From Verrucomicrobiota bacterium (GTDB lineage: Bacteria; Verrucomicrobiota; Verrucomicrobiia; Limisphaerales; J093): a stretch of 64,000 bases of DNA. Where the stretch lies: the NCBI GenBank assembly GCA_027493615.1, contig JAOSKK010000039.1, positions 455,429 through 519,428 of the forward strand. Direction: 5' to 3'. The position numbers and the translations under genes are program-made. Below are positions 55,960 through 64,000 of this stretch, piece by piece (the first letter of the stretch is position 1; every line of letters starts with the position of its first letter). Below the pieces are notes generated by a model. The model searched no databases, was not told the DNA's origin, and saw only the letters and a program-made list of their open reading frames with translations.

Positions 55960-57840
55960 ACGTGCTCGACACCGCCCTCCTGCTCCGTTCGGCCGGCGTG
56001 GCGACCATCCCGGTCAAGCCCGACAAGCGCCCGTTCTTCCCTGGGCCAAGTGGCAGAAGGAACTGCCCTCCGAAGAGCTTTGCCGCAAGTGGTTCCGCGC
56101 GGGCACCCGCCTCGCCATCATCGGCGGCGCCGTTCAGTGCCTGGACATTGACACCAAACACGCCCCGGACGGACCCGGCCTCTGGGATCGTTATCAGAAA
56201 CGGTGCCGGGACTTCGGCCTGGCGGGTTTGCTGGATCGGGTCCTGATCCAGCGCACGGGCACCGGGGGCATCCACCTGGTCTTCCGCTGCCCCGCCCGGC
56301 TCCCCAACCTCAAGCTCGCCGAGACCCCGGCCCGGCTGCCCTTGCTCGAAACCCGCGGCGAGGGCGGTTACTTCCTCATCGCCCCCTCCCCAGGCTACAC
56401 CCTGCTCCAGGGAGACTGGTCCCGCCTGCCCGAACTCAGCGCCGAGGACCGTGATTCGTTGTTGGCAGTCGCCCGCTCGTTCAGTGAGACAGCACCGAAG
56501 GAGGCCCAGCCTCCCTCGCTTGCCACCGATGCTGCGCCGGGCACGGACTACGACGCACGGGCCGAGGTCCCCGCCCTCCTCAAAGCGCATGGCTGGACCC
56601 CCGCCGGCACCTCGGGCAAGTACTGGACCCGCCCCGGCAAGGACCAGGGCATCTCGGCCTCCTGGGACGTCATCCCCGGCCGGTTCTGGGTCTTCTCGAC
56701 CTCTACTCCCTTCGAGGCCAACCACGTCTATCGGCCCTGGCATGTGTTCGCCGTCCTCGAATGCGCCGGGGACTTCCGGGAAGCCGCCCGCCGGCTTCGC
56801 GCCCTGGGCTACGGCGCGCCCGCGCCCAAACGCCCCCAGCACCCACCCCACCGACCGCGCCGGAACCGGCCGCGGCCGTTGAGGCGGTGGTCGAACCCTT
56901 GCCTCCCATCTATGCCTGGGAGGCCGAGGAAAACGCCGACTGGCCACGGCCGGTGCAGCTCGTCCAGGGCGTCCTCTACCGGGGCGCCAAGGGCATGATC
57001 GCCGGACCGTCCAAGAGCCGGAAGACCTTCCTGCTCACCGACCTGGCCATCAGCGTCGCCGCCGGCGTCCCCTGGCTCGGGTTCCCCACCACCCCCGTGC
57101 CCGTTCTCTACGTCAACCTCGAGTTGCAGCCCTTCGCCTTCCGGGACCGGCGCCGCGAGATCCAGGCCGTTAAGCTCAGCCACCAACGGGCGCTGCCGCT
57201 CTTCTCCTGGCACCTGCGCGGCTACGGCGTCACCCTGTTCACCATCCGCGAGCGGCTCCTGCGCTTCTGCCAGCAGGAAGGCATCGGGCTGATCATCTTC
57301 GACCCGACCTACAAGCTCAACCAGCACGGGGAGGAAAATGCCGCCGAACCCGTTGGGCGCCTGCTCAATGACTTCGAGCAGGTTGGCCGTCAGACCGAAT
57401 CGAGCGTCGTCTTTGGCCATCACTTCGCCAAGGGGGATGCCTCGGCCAAACACTCGATTGACCGCGCTTCCGGTTCGGGCGTCTGGGCGCGGGACCCCGA
57501 TGCCATCCTCATGGTCAGTCCGCACCAGGAAGAGGACTGCGTGGTGGTCGAGATGCACCTGCGCAACTTCGCACCGCAACCCTCCTTTGTCCTTCGCTGG
57601 CAGTACCCCTGCTGGCAGCGGGCGCCTGAGGAAGATCCCGAAGCCCTCAAGGGCGCCAAGGCGAACAAAGGCCCGACTGGCCGGCAGTCGGCGGTCAGCC
57701 CGGAGCAACTGGCGGCCTTCATGGGCATCCCCGGCCTGGAAACCCTCTCGAAGACCGAACTGGCCACCCTGGCTGGGAAGGTCCTCGGAGTGACCTCCCG
57801 GACCATCTGGCGGAAGTTCAAAGAACTGGAAAGTGAGTAA
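55956..57840 (+). CDS. Fused primase-polymerase and RecA-fold helicase (two frameshifts)
   Basis: About 627 residues. N-terminal Prim-Pol domain: LLLRSAGVATIPVKPDKRPF, QCLDIDTKHAPDG (catalytic D-x-D) and RTGTGGIHLVFRC (the G-x-H). Then a Pro/Ala-rich linker and a C-terminal ATPase with KGMIAGPSKSRKTFLLTDLA (Walker A), LIIFDPTYKLNQHG (Walker B) and FGHHFAKGD. A winged helix ends the protein. Frames change at 56039-56041 (C missing) and at the C run 56833-56837. Prophage 1 has these two activities in separate genes. Confidence 0.75.
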
Positions 57841-57841
57841 G

Positions 57842-57955
57842 ACTTATGACCACTGACATTACTGACAAAACCATTCTGACAGCAGCGACACTGTCACTGA
57901 CAAAAACCCCCCTAAAGGGGCGGGGGGTTTTGTCAGTAGGGAGGACAGTGTCGCT
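57842..57955. promoter_or_regulatory. Repeats and long two-part hairpin (terminator or origin)
   Basis: Outer stem AGCGACACTGTC (57884-57895) with GACAGTGTCGCT (57944-57955), 12 perfect pairs; inner stem ACTGACAAAAACCCCCC (57896-57912) with GGGGGGTTTTGTCAGT (57922-57937). ACTGACA is also repeated at 57851-57857 and 57860-57866. Same position and design as 12846-12888 in prophage 1 with a different motif. Confidence 0.65.
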
Positions 57956-58015
57956 CAAGGGCGAAACCAACCCCTCCTACCCCCTTCCGAATCGACCCCC
58001 TGAGCTACCCCCCCA

Positions 58016-58341
58016 ATGAAGACCCGCCCCAAGGAACCCCGGACCCTGCCGGTCACCGAGTTGCTCGACAACTTCGAGCGGCAGATCGTCGAGACCACTC
58101 GCCGCTCCTCGCCATGCGACGCCGTTACCCGGAAGCCGTCTGCCGCTGGCGCCGGGCCGCGACCACCGGACCGAACTCGGACCTGGCCCTGGTCTTCACC
58201 TGGGTCGAGGGTCAGCCGCCGCAGAAGGAGGTCTGGCCCTACGCCCGGATCGAAGAACTCGCCGCCGAGGTTTCCGACGCCGAGGTGTACCAGGAACTCA
58301 AGTCCCGGCTAAAGGGAGCGGTGGCCGCCGAGGCCGACTGA
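58016..58341 (+). CDS. Small phage protein, unknown (frameshift)
   Basis: About 108 residues. First frame gives RTLPVTELLDNFERQIVETT; near 58100 the frame changes and continues RRRYPEAVCRWRRAATTG and LVFTWVEGQPPQKEVWPY to the stop at 58341, 2 bases before the next ATG. No counterpart in prophage 1 at this position. No family recognised. Confidence 0.45.
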
Positions 58342-58343
58342 CC

Positions 58344-58739
58344 ATGAAATCCCTCTCCCCCACCCAGCGCACCCTCCGCGCCCTTCGCGAGCAGGGCCTG
58401 GTCTGCGCCATCGTCGAGAAGTGGAATCCCTACGGCGGTCCCCACGGCATCCGCCAGGACCTCTTCGGCATCATCGACGTGCTCGCCCTCGACCCGCGGC
58501 GGGGCGTCGTCGGCGTCCAGACCACCGGCCAGGACTTCGCCGGGCACCTGCGTAAGCTCACCGAAGAGCGCGCCCAGGAATGCCTGGACTGGCTGCGGAC
58601 GCCCGGCACCGCGCTCGAGCTCTGGGCCTGGCGCAAAGTCAAAGCCCAGCGCGGGGGCAAGCTCCTGATCTGGCAGCCGCGCGTCCAGGTCCTCACCCCG
58701 GCCGATTTCCAACCCCAACCTCGGGAGAGCACGACGTAA
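58344..58739 (+). CDS. PD-(D/E)XK-like phage nuclease family protein
   Basis: 131 residues, intact. VEKWNPYGGPHGIRQDLFG, IDVLALDPRRGVVGVQTTG. About 90 percent like the frame-corrected protein at 12899, and first gene of the same module. Predicted small nuclease or resolvase-like protein; the Q-T-T in place of E-x-K leaves activity uncertain. Stop TAA overlaps the next ATG. Confidence 0.65.
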   Translation: MKSLSPTQRTLRALREQGLVCAIVEKWNPYGGPHGIRQDLFGIIDVLALDPRRGVVGVQTTGQDFAGHLRKLTEERAQECLDWLRTPGTALELWAWRKVKAQRGGKLLIWQPRVQVLTPADFQPQPRESTT

Positions 58740-59179
58740 TGGCTGACTGCAACCAACCCCTGAAGGCCGAGTGTTTCGAACTGCTCGAAACCGCAACCCA
58801 AGACTTCGATTGGGATGCCCTCTACGCCCACCTCGACGCGGACGCTGGTGAGGACGGCAATGACAAGGACCCGGTCGAGGTCGTGACTCGGCTGCTCGAG
58901 ATGTTCCTGCCCGCCCCCGGCCAACCGGTGATTCCCAGCCGCATCGGGCTGCGCGTTATCGCCTTGGCCTGGGTGCTGAATCCGGCTTACTTCGAGGGCG
59001 ACCCTTCGATGAGCGAACTCGCCGCACGCTGTGGCGTCCGTTTGCCCACGCTGGCCAAGCGCACCGGCCACTTCAGCCGCGTCATCCGCTGGCGCAATCA
59101 CTGGCAACGCCATTCCTGGAACTGGGCCAAGGGGGCCAAGGAGCCGCCCGAAGGCGCCAAGCCCAAAGGGGGGGCGTAA
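58739..59179 (+). CDS. Conserved phage protein of unknown function
   Basis: 146 residues from ATG 58739. IGLRVIALAWVLNPAYFEGD and LAARCGVRLPTLAKRTGHF align with the gene at 13286. Stop TAA is formed by the start of the GTAACGTTCCC element. HTH-like segment near residue 95. Function not known. Confidence 0.6.
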   Translation: MADCNQPLKAECFELLETATQDFDWDALYAHLDADAGEDGNDKDPVEVVTRLLEMFLPAPGQPVIPSRIGLRVIALAWVLNPAYFEGDPSMSELAARCGVRLPTLAKRTGHFSRVIRWRNHWQRHSWNWAKGAKEPPEGAKPKGGA

Positions 59180-59189
59180 CGTTCCCGCT
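59174..59189 (+). repeat. GTAACGTTCC element, copy 6
   Basis: GGCGTAACGTTCCCGC at 59174-59189, containing the stop codon of the preceding gene. Followed by GAGAAGCGG and GAGAACCG repeats (59246-59320). Only copy in prophage 2 within the window. Confidence 0.75.
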
Positions 59190-59418
59190 ATAGGTAGAGA
59201 GTGAACGCGAAGCTGACATCCAGCGGGCGGCGCTTGCGCCGGCGAGAAGCGGCCACGGCAGGCGGGCAGGACGGTCACCCTGGCCCCGGGCTGAGGACGG
59301 CCGAGAACCGGCCGAGAACCGCCGCGACCGCCAGGCTCGGCCCGACCCCGGTGGGGGTAGGAAGTCTCCTATGGACCCCGGGGAGGGTGGAGGGTGCGCG
59401 CCAGCCCTGACAAAGCGT
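59190..59418. other. Intergenic region upstream of ParB-like gene
   Basis: About 230 bases without a gene; GC-rich, with GAGAACCG repeats and CCCCGGTGGGGGTAGG (59348-59363), which resembles 13959-13974 at the same place in prophage 1. Possibly a promoter and operator region for the modification operon. Confidence 0.4.
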
Positions 59419-60003
59419 ATGAACGACCGAAAACCGAAGAAACGCGCAGCAAGTCCGCTGGAGGCCTCCGGGCCGGCCGTCAATTGCGCCTTCGACGAGC
59501 TGGTCCCGCTGGAAAAGCTCGTGCCCAATCCGCGCAACCCGAACCAGCACCCCGAGGTCCAGGTCCGGCTCCTGGCCAAGGTCATCGCCCACCAGGGCTG
59601 GCGTTCGCCCGTGGTGGTGTCGAAGCGGTCCGGGTTCATCGTCTCGGGCCACGGCCGGTACGAAGCGGCGAAGGTTCTCGGGCTCACCGCGGTGCCCGTG
59701 GACTTCCAGGACTTTGCTACTGACGCCGATGAGTGGGCGCACCTGGTCGCCGACAACCGACTGGCGGAACTGGCCGAAGCCGACAGCGGGGCGTTGAAGG
59801 AAGTCCTGGGCGAGTTGAAGGCGGCGGACTTCGACATGGACCTGGCCGGGTTCGACGCCGAGGCCCTCGCCGATCTCCTGGCCGGGACGCCCGAGCCCAC
59901 GGCGCCGGAGGACTTCCCCGAGGTGGATGAGGACCTGCCCACCGAGTACCAGTGCCCAAAATGCCAGTTCCGGTGGTCGGGCAAACCGTCGGAGTGCGCC
60001 TGA
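59419..60003 (+). CDS. ParB/Srx-domain protein with C-terminal zinc ribbon
   Basis: 194 residues from ATG 59419. LEKLVPNPRNPNQHPEVQVR, SGHGRYEAAKVLGL and HLVADNRLAELAE as in the copy at 14000; ends CPKCQFRWSGKPSECA with an added Cys that would complete a ribbon-like set. Intact. Upstream of the methyltransferase, as in prophage 1. Confidence 0.8.
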   Translation: MNDRKPKKRAASPLEASGPAVNCAFDELVPLEKLVPNPRNPNQHPEVQVRLLAKVIAHQGWRSPVVVSKRSGFIVSGHGRYEAAKVLGLTAVPVDFQDFATDADEWAHLVADNRLAELAEADSGALKEVLGELKAADFDMDLAGFDAEALADLLAGTPEPTAPEDFPEVDEDLPTEYQCPKCQFRWSGKPSECA

Positions 60004-60229
60004 CCTCCAGCCCCTGCGCCGGGCCATTGACGGTCTGGACGACGCCCTGACCGGGTTGCTGGTCTGCCGGGTGTGTCTGTCGCACCAGGCCCAGGCATTG
60101 AAAGTCCAGGCGGGCCTGCCGACCCTCGACCCGGGGCGGGAAGCCGAGATCCAAGGACGGTACGAACGACGGTGGTGCGGTGCCGCTGTCGTCGCCCGCG
60201 CGATCCTCAACCTCTGCCGTGAAGACTGA
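59994..60229 (+). CDS. Small conserved phage protein with CRVC motif
   Basis: Same gene as 14575. The readable frame gives LRRAIDGLDDALTGLLVCRV and ERRWCGAAVVARAILNLCRE. The GTG at 59994 is the counterpart of the prophage 1 start but is one base out of frame, so an indel near the start is likely. Stop overlaps the methyltransferase GTG at 60219. Confidence 0.5.
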
Positions 60230-61559
60230 GAAGCCTCCCTACCGGGTGCCGAGCATGGCCGAGATCGCGGCGGTCCCCGGACAACGGCCTGCGCGTGGTG
60301 TCCACGTTCAGCGGGTGCGGCGGTTCGTGCCTGGGCTACCGCATGGCCGGTTACCGGGTGCTCTGGGCGAGCGAGTTCATCCCGGCGGCGGCCGAGGTGT
60401 ACCGAGCCAACCACCCGACCACGCCCCTGGACACCCGTGACATTCCGGAAGGTCCAGCCCGCCGATATCTTCGCGGCCACCGGGCTGAAGGTGGGTGAAG
60501 TGGATGTGGTCGAAGGGGTCGCCGCCCTGCGCCTCGTTCTCGACGGCGGGGAAGCGGGAGAAGCACTGGGGAAAGGCGAAGCCCTACAGTGACACGGTCC
60601 AGCGCACCGATGACCTGTTCTTCGAGTACATCCGGCTCATCGAAGGACTGAAGCCCCGGGTGTTCGTCGCCGAGAACGTCAGTGGCCTGGTGAAGGGTGT
60701 CGCCAAGGGGTACTTCCTCGAGATCCTCGCCCGGCTCAAGGCGTGCGGGGTACCGGGTCGGCGTGAAGGTACTCGACGCCCAGTGGCTCGGGGTTCCGCA
60801 GGCTCGGCAACGGACCATCTTCATCGGGGTGCGTGAGGACCTGGGCAAGGACCCGGTGTTCCCGAAGCCCCTTGCCCTACCGGTACAGCCTGCGCGAAGC
60901 GCTGCCGTGGTGGTCCGGGGAAGTACGGCCCGGCGTGGAAAGCGTCGGATGCGCCCAGCCCGACGGTGAGTGCGGGCATGTCGTACAACCCGGCCACCAG
61001 CCACCAGGGCCTGGAGCTGATCGAGGCGGTCATTCACGACACCAAGGGCAGTTCCCTTCGGCGGGGGATGTCACCGACCGGCCGTGTCCGGCGATCACGG
61101 TCATGGGCCAGGGGCAGTTCAAGGTCCGGCTGACGGGCGGGACCGGAGCGGCGTTCGCCGAGAAGGGACGGGCCTACGACCTGGACCAGCCCTGCCCGAC
61201 AATCCTGGGGACCAAACCCAACCAGTTCCGAGGTCGGGATGGAGCGGTTCGCGATCGGTAGAGTGGGACAAGCTGCCGGCGGGTGAGGCGTCGGGAAGTA
61301 CTTCAACCTGGTCCGACCGCATCCGGACCAACCGTGCCCGACGATCTGCGCGTCGCACGAGCATCCGGGCGTGGCGAGCGTCACCCACCCGACCGAGCGG
61401 AAGCTCACGATTGCCGAGCTCAAGCGCATCTGCGCCTTCCCGGATGACTTCGTGTTGACCGGCACCTACTCGCAGCAATGGGACGCCTGGGTCGCGCGGT
61501 TTCCTCCCGTCATGATGGCCTGGGTCGCTCGAACCATCCGCGATGAAATCCTCTCTTGA
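60219..61559 (+). CDS. C5-cytosine DNA methyltransferase, second copy, same motif X Arg (several frameshifts)
   Basis: Homologue of 14817 with at least six indels. Recognisable parts: VSTFSGCGGSCLGYRMAGY (I), an EGSPPCASFSTAG segment near 60517 once one G is removed (IV), FVAENVSGLVKG (VI), ARQRTIFIGVRED (VIII), RKLTIAELKRICAFPDDF (IX). Motif X: two compensating indels (a missing A after 61483 and an extra T at 61502) restore WERLGRAVPP, with Arg codon CGC at 61493-61495; even the uncorrected frame has no Asn there. Codons differ silently from the first copy. Ends at TGA 61557-61559, overlapping the next ATG at 61543. Confidence 0.75.
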
Positions 61560-62206
61560 AATCCCCAAGCACTGGACGTTCCGCAGTCGGGCGGTCGCCA
61601 AGCACTTCACCCGGCACGTGCGTGAGCGTTGCCTGGTACGACCTGGCCACCAATGCCGTCGCCCACTTCGGCCGGCACTACATCCCTGCGGCGGCGTCGT
61701 GTGTACGACATCGGGGCTTCAACGGGGAACATCGGCCGAGGTGTTGCAGGAGACCCTCGACCAACGTCAGGCTCGCTTCACGGCCATCGAGGAGAGCCGG
61801 GAGATGGCCGAGCGGTACGACGGTCCGCCGGAACTGGTGTGTGGCGGACGCGGTGACGTTCGACTACCAGCCCTCTGACTTCACCGTCTGCCTCTAGTCC
61901 TGATGTTTCCTGCCCCGTGGACACGCGGACCGCGTTCCTGCACCGGCTCGAGTCCCTGACCAAACCCGGCGGGGCGTTTGATCGTCGACAAGGTCCAGAT
62001 GCCGCCGGGGTACGTCGGGACCGCATTCAGCAACTCAACCCTTCAGCAAACTCGCCGTGGGTGCCCGGCCCGAGGACATCCTGCGCAAGGACGTCCCTCG
62101 CCGGCTACCAGCGCCCGCTCGACCCGGGATGATGCCCGAGAGGGCGCGGACCTTCTTCCAGGTCGGTGGGTTCATCGGGTGGATCCTGACCGCGCCGGAG
62201 CGGTAG
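61543..62206 (+). CDS. CmoA-like carboxy-SAM synthase, second copy (several frameshifts)
   Basis: Starts MKSSLEIPKHWTFRSRAVAK; pieces in different frames give LATNAVAHFGRHYIP, AIEESREMAERYDGPPELV, FQVGGFIGWILTAPER, all matching the gene at 16155. Roughly 80 percent identical where readable. The 17-base overlap with the methyltransferase end is the same. The indels follow the general high error level of this end of the window, so the gene may be intact in reality. Confidence 0.65.
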
Positions 62207-62210
62207 TCGC

Positions 62211-62852
62211 CGGCCGACACCGGCGCCATCGCCATCGCCCAACTCGCCCGGCTGTCAACGGCTTAACCGACCGCCGGTTGCGTGAACTGGCCGCCGAGGG
62301 GTGGTTCCCGCGGGTCAGAAGGCGCCTACCCGCTGGTCACCGATCCCGGGGTGTGCTCCGGTACTACCGTGAGCGGGGAGGGTCCCAGATCATGCGGGAT
62401 GCCCTACGACAGCCTGGTGCGCCTGCGCTGCGGCCACCGGCATCCGCTGGGAACCCTCAAGTACGCCAAGCGCCAGGACTTATTCGGCGCTTCCCACGGC
62501 AGCCGGGTGTCCTGGCGTTCCCTTCCTGCGTTGGCTCTTGCTCTCGCCCGGAACGGTCCCCGGGTCAGCTTACGACCAGGAACATGCCCATTACGTGGTC
62601 CTGCAGAACGCCAAGCTGAAGGTCGAGCTGGGCCAGTTGACGCGAGCTGATCCCGACCGAGGAGGTTACCACCTGGGCACCGAGCTGGGATCAGCCATCG
62701 CAGGTCCTGACCGGCTGCATCAGGTGGTCTCCGTCCCTCGAGGGCCAGCCGGTGCCCGTGATCGAGGGCGGTTGAAGGAAGAGGAGGATGAGGTCCTGAA
62801 ACGGTTGCACGCTGGATGAGCGGCTGAGCGCGTGGCAGCGGAAAAGGATTGA
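62211..62852 (+). CDS. Terminase small subunit-like protein, second copy (several frameshifts)
   Basis: Counterpart of 16826: pieces NGLTDRRLRELAAEGWFP, LRYYRERGGSQIMRDA and VLQNAKLKVELGQL are in different frames; the start codon region reads TCGCCGGCC where prophage 1 has TCATGGCC. Stop TGA at 62850-62852. Identity is clear from order and segments; the details are unreliable. Confidence 0.55.
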
Positions 62853-62899
62853 TCGCCCACTGGACCCCTCGGCGGCGCGCCCTCTAAGAGGCTCGCTGT

Positions 62900-63338
62900 A
62901 TGCAACTTCATCTCTACCTGAGACGAGACAGTCCCAGACGATCATCGTGCAAGCGTTTGGCGTAGGATTACAGGACTCTCACCTACATCCCGGCGCGCGG
63001 GCCTTCAGCTACCAGTGCGCCGAGAGGGTCGGTGGGTATCGCTCGGCCGGCCTTCTCGACTGGTGTCGAAGCCGGCCACGGACCTCGTGGATTACGAGGT
63101 CGGCCTTCAATGCCGGGTGAACGGGGAAGCCTGGCCGGTGGACGCTCATCATCGCCTACGAACCCAACGACACCTACACGGTGTGTGGCTGGTCGAAGGG
63201 CATCAGAGCCGGCAACCGGGTTCCATGGTCCGCAACCTGCGACAGGACGTGTACTGCGACGCCCTTCAGTCGGTGATCGAAGCGGTCTATGACCGGGCGA
63301 TCAACGACCACAACAACAGGTTCATTCCCCTGTCATGA
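62900..63338 (+). CDS. Conserved phage protein, second copy (frameshifts)
   Basis: Counterpart of 17512. Readable segments include VDYEVGLQCRVNGE, CDALQSVIEAVYDRAINDHN and NRFIPLS, ending in TGA 63336-63338. The N-terminal part is scrambled by indels. Confidence 0.5.
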
Positions 63339-63628
63339 ACGACTTCAACGTCACCAAGCACGGCCGCGCCGATTCTGGACGCTGCAGGATAGGACCGGCG
63401 AGCTAGACTGCCTCTGCGTCACCTAGCGCAGCGCCCTCGAGGTCGCCCGCCGCCTGCGGGAAGGAAACGTCCGAGGCCGCGGTCCTGCGCGCGAGACCGC
63501 CCAGAACCCCATGCCGACCAGGACCATGGATTAGTCGAGATTCCCTTGGACAGTCTCCGCCCTCCCACCGGGAAGGCTCACGTTCGGTACAGATGGACAA
63601 CCAAAACACAGAAGGAAAGACAGTATGA
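63335..63628 (+). pseudogene. Counterpart of the 17943 small protein, disrupted
   Basis: Begins MNDFNVTKHGR like MNAFTVTKHGH, then loses frame and has an in-frame TAG near 63424 (CACCTAGCG). Ends overlapping the next ATG at 63625. Whether this is decay or sequence error cannot be decided here. Confidence 0.4.
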
Positions 63629-63998
63629 AGAACAACGCAGACACCACGACGGAAGCGACCGCGAAGGATCAGACCCCGAAGGCGAAGGCCCCGAAGCCCA
63701 AGCGGGAAGCCGCGCCGAAGGCTGAGAAGGCGGGAAGCTCGCCAAGAAGACCAAGCCCGAAGCGGACGCCGACGCGGAGACCGGTGACCGGTTGCCGGGC
63801 AACCTCGACGAGCTGAAGGCGACCAAGGGCGGCTTGGTCTCCTTCCTGTTCCTTAGCGGGAAGGACAAGGAAGCCATCGCCGCCGAGTTGAAGACGGCGT
63901 TCAAGCTCGGGGACGCGCAGGCGGCGAAGATCGTCCGCCGGATCACCGGCCGGGTCCGGCTCTTCCAGCGCGTGTTCGAGCTGATGGCCGCCAAATAG
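63625..63998 (+). CDS. Small basic phage protein, second copy (frameshift)
   Basis: Counterpart of 18233. N-terminal Lys/Ala-rich part from ATG 63625, frame change near 63740, then GNLDELKATKGGLVSFLFLS and GDAQAAKIVRRITGRVRL with end FELMAAK. Stop 63996-63998, 2 bases before the end of the window. The large terminase of prophage 2 should follow outside. Confidence 0.6.
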
Positions 63999-64000
63999 GC

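Overview
The window is about 64 kb of high-GC bacterial DNA made almost entirely of mobile and defence-related modules. Three things point to Verrucomicrobiota: the style of the phage tyrosine recombinase, a DUF4190/pilin-like cassette protein, and a recurrent GTAACGTTCC intergenic element. That placement is an inference, because no ribosomal or housekeeping gene is present. Many genes are broken by single-base indels, nearly all in runs of G or C, and the last 4 kb is the worst. I treat most of these as sequence or assembly errors and annotate the gene across the indel, saying where it lies.

Layout. (1) 1-6374 is a putative defence cassette: the end of a DUF1156 DNA methyltransferase, a DUF499 ATPase with an N-terminal Swt1-type HEPN domain, an unknown protein, and a QueC-like PP-loop protein resembling QatC. 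(2) 6759-39605 is a siphovirus-like prophage (prophage 1). It carries a replication module (SSB with a typical acidic tail, PD-(D/E)XK nuclease, family A DNA polymerase, primase-like protein, RecA-fold helicase), a hairpin with short repeats, a DNA-modification and packaging module, and complete head and tail genes. The tail genes include a tail chaperone with a GGGAAAA slippery site. Two probable defence cargo genes sit in or beside it: a TIR-like protein at 20.6-21.3 kb and an AbiJ/HEPN-like protein at 39.7-40.6 kb. (3) 40.6-42.7 kb holds a tRNA(CAT) 3'-half attachment remnant, direct repeats and a tyrosine integrase. (4) 42.7-48.8 kb is an integron: an IntI-type integrase on the minus strand, a probable attI, and eight cassettes each ending in an attC site. 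(5) 48.9-51.2 kb holds a HIRAN protein, an unknown regulator-like protein, a 42-bp tandem repeat and a terminator. (6) 51.35-64 kb is a second prophage (prophage 2). Its replication module is different (Sak4-like ATPase, coiled-coil accessory protein, DUF669-like protein, helicase, primase-helicase fusion), followed by the same hairpin, modification and packaging module as prophage 1.

The most interesting system is the modification pair shared by both prophages: a C5-cytosine methyltransferase whose motif X Asn is replaced by Arg (GRAVPP instead of GNAVPP), overlapping a CmoA-like gene. CmoA makes carboxy-S-adenosyl-L-methionine (Cx-SAM). In the laboratory-changed enzyme M.MpeI, replacing that same Asn with a basic residue lets it use Cx-SAM and write 5-carboxymethylcytosine. 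The pair therefore predicts natural DNA carboxymethylation in these phages.
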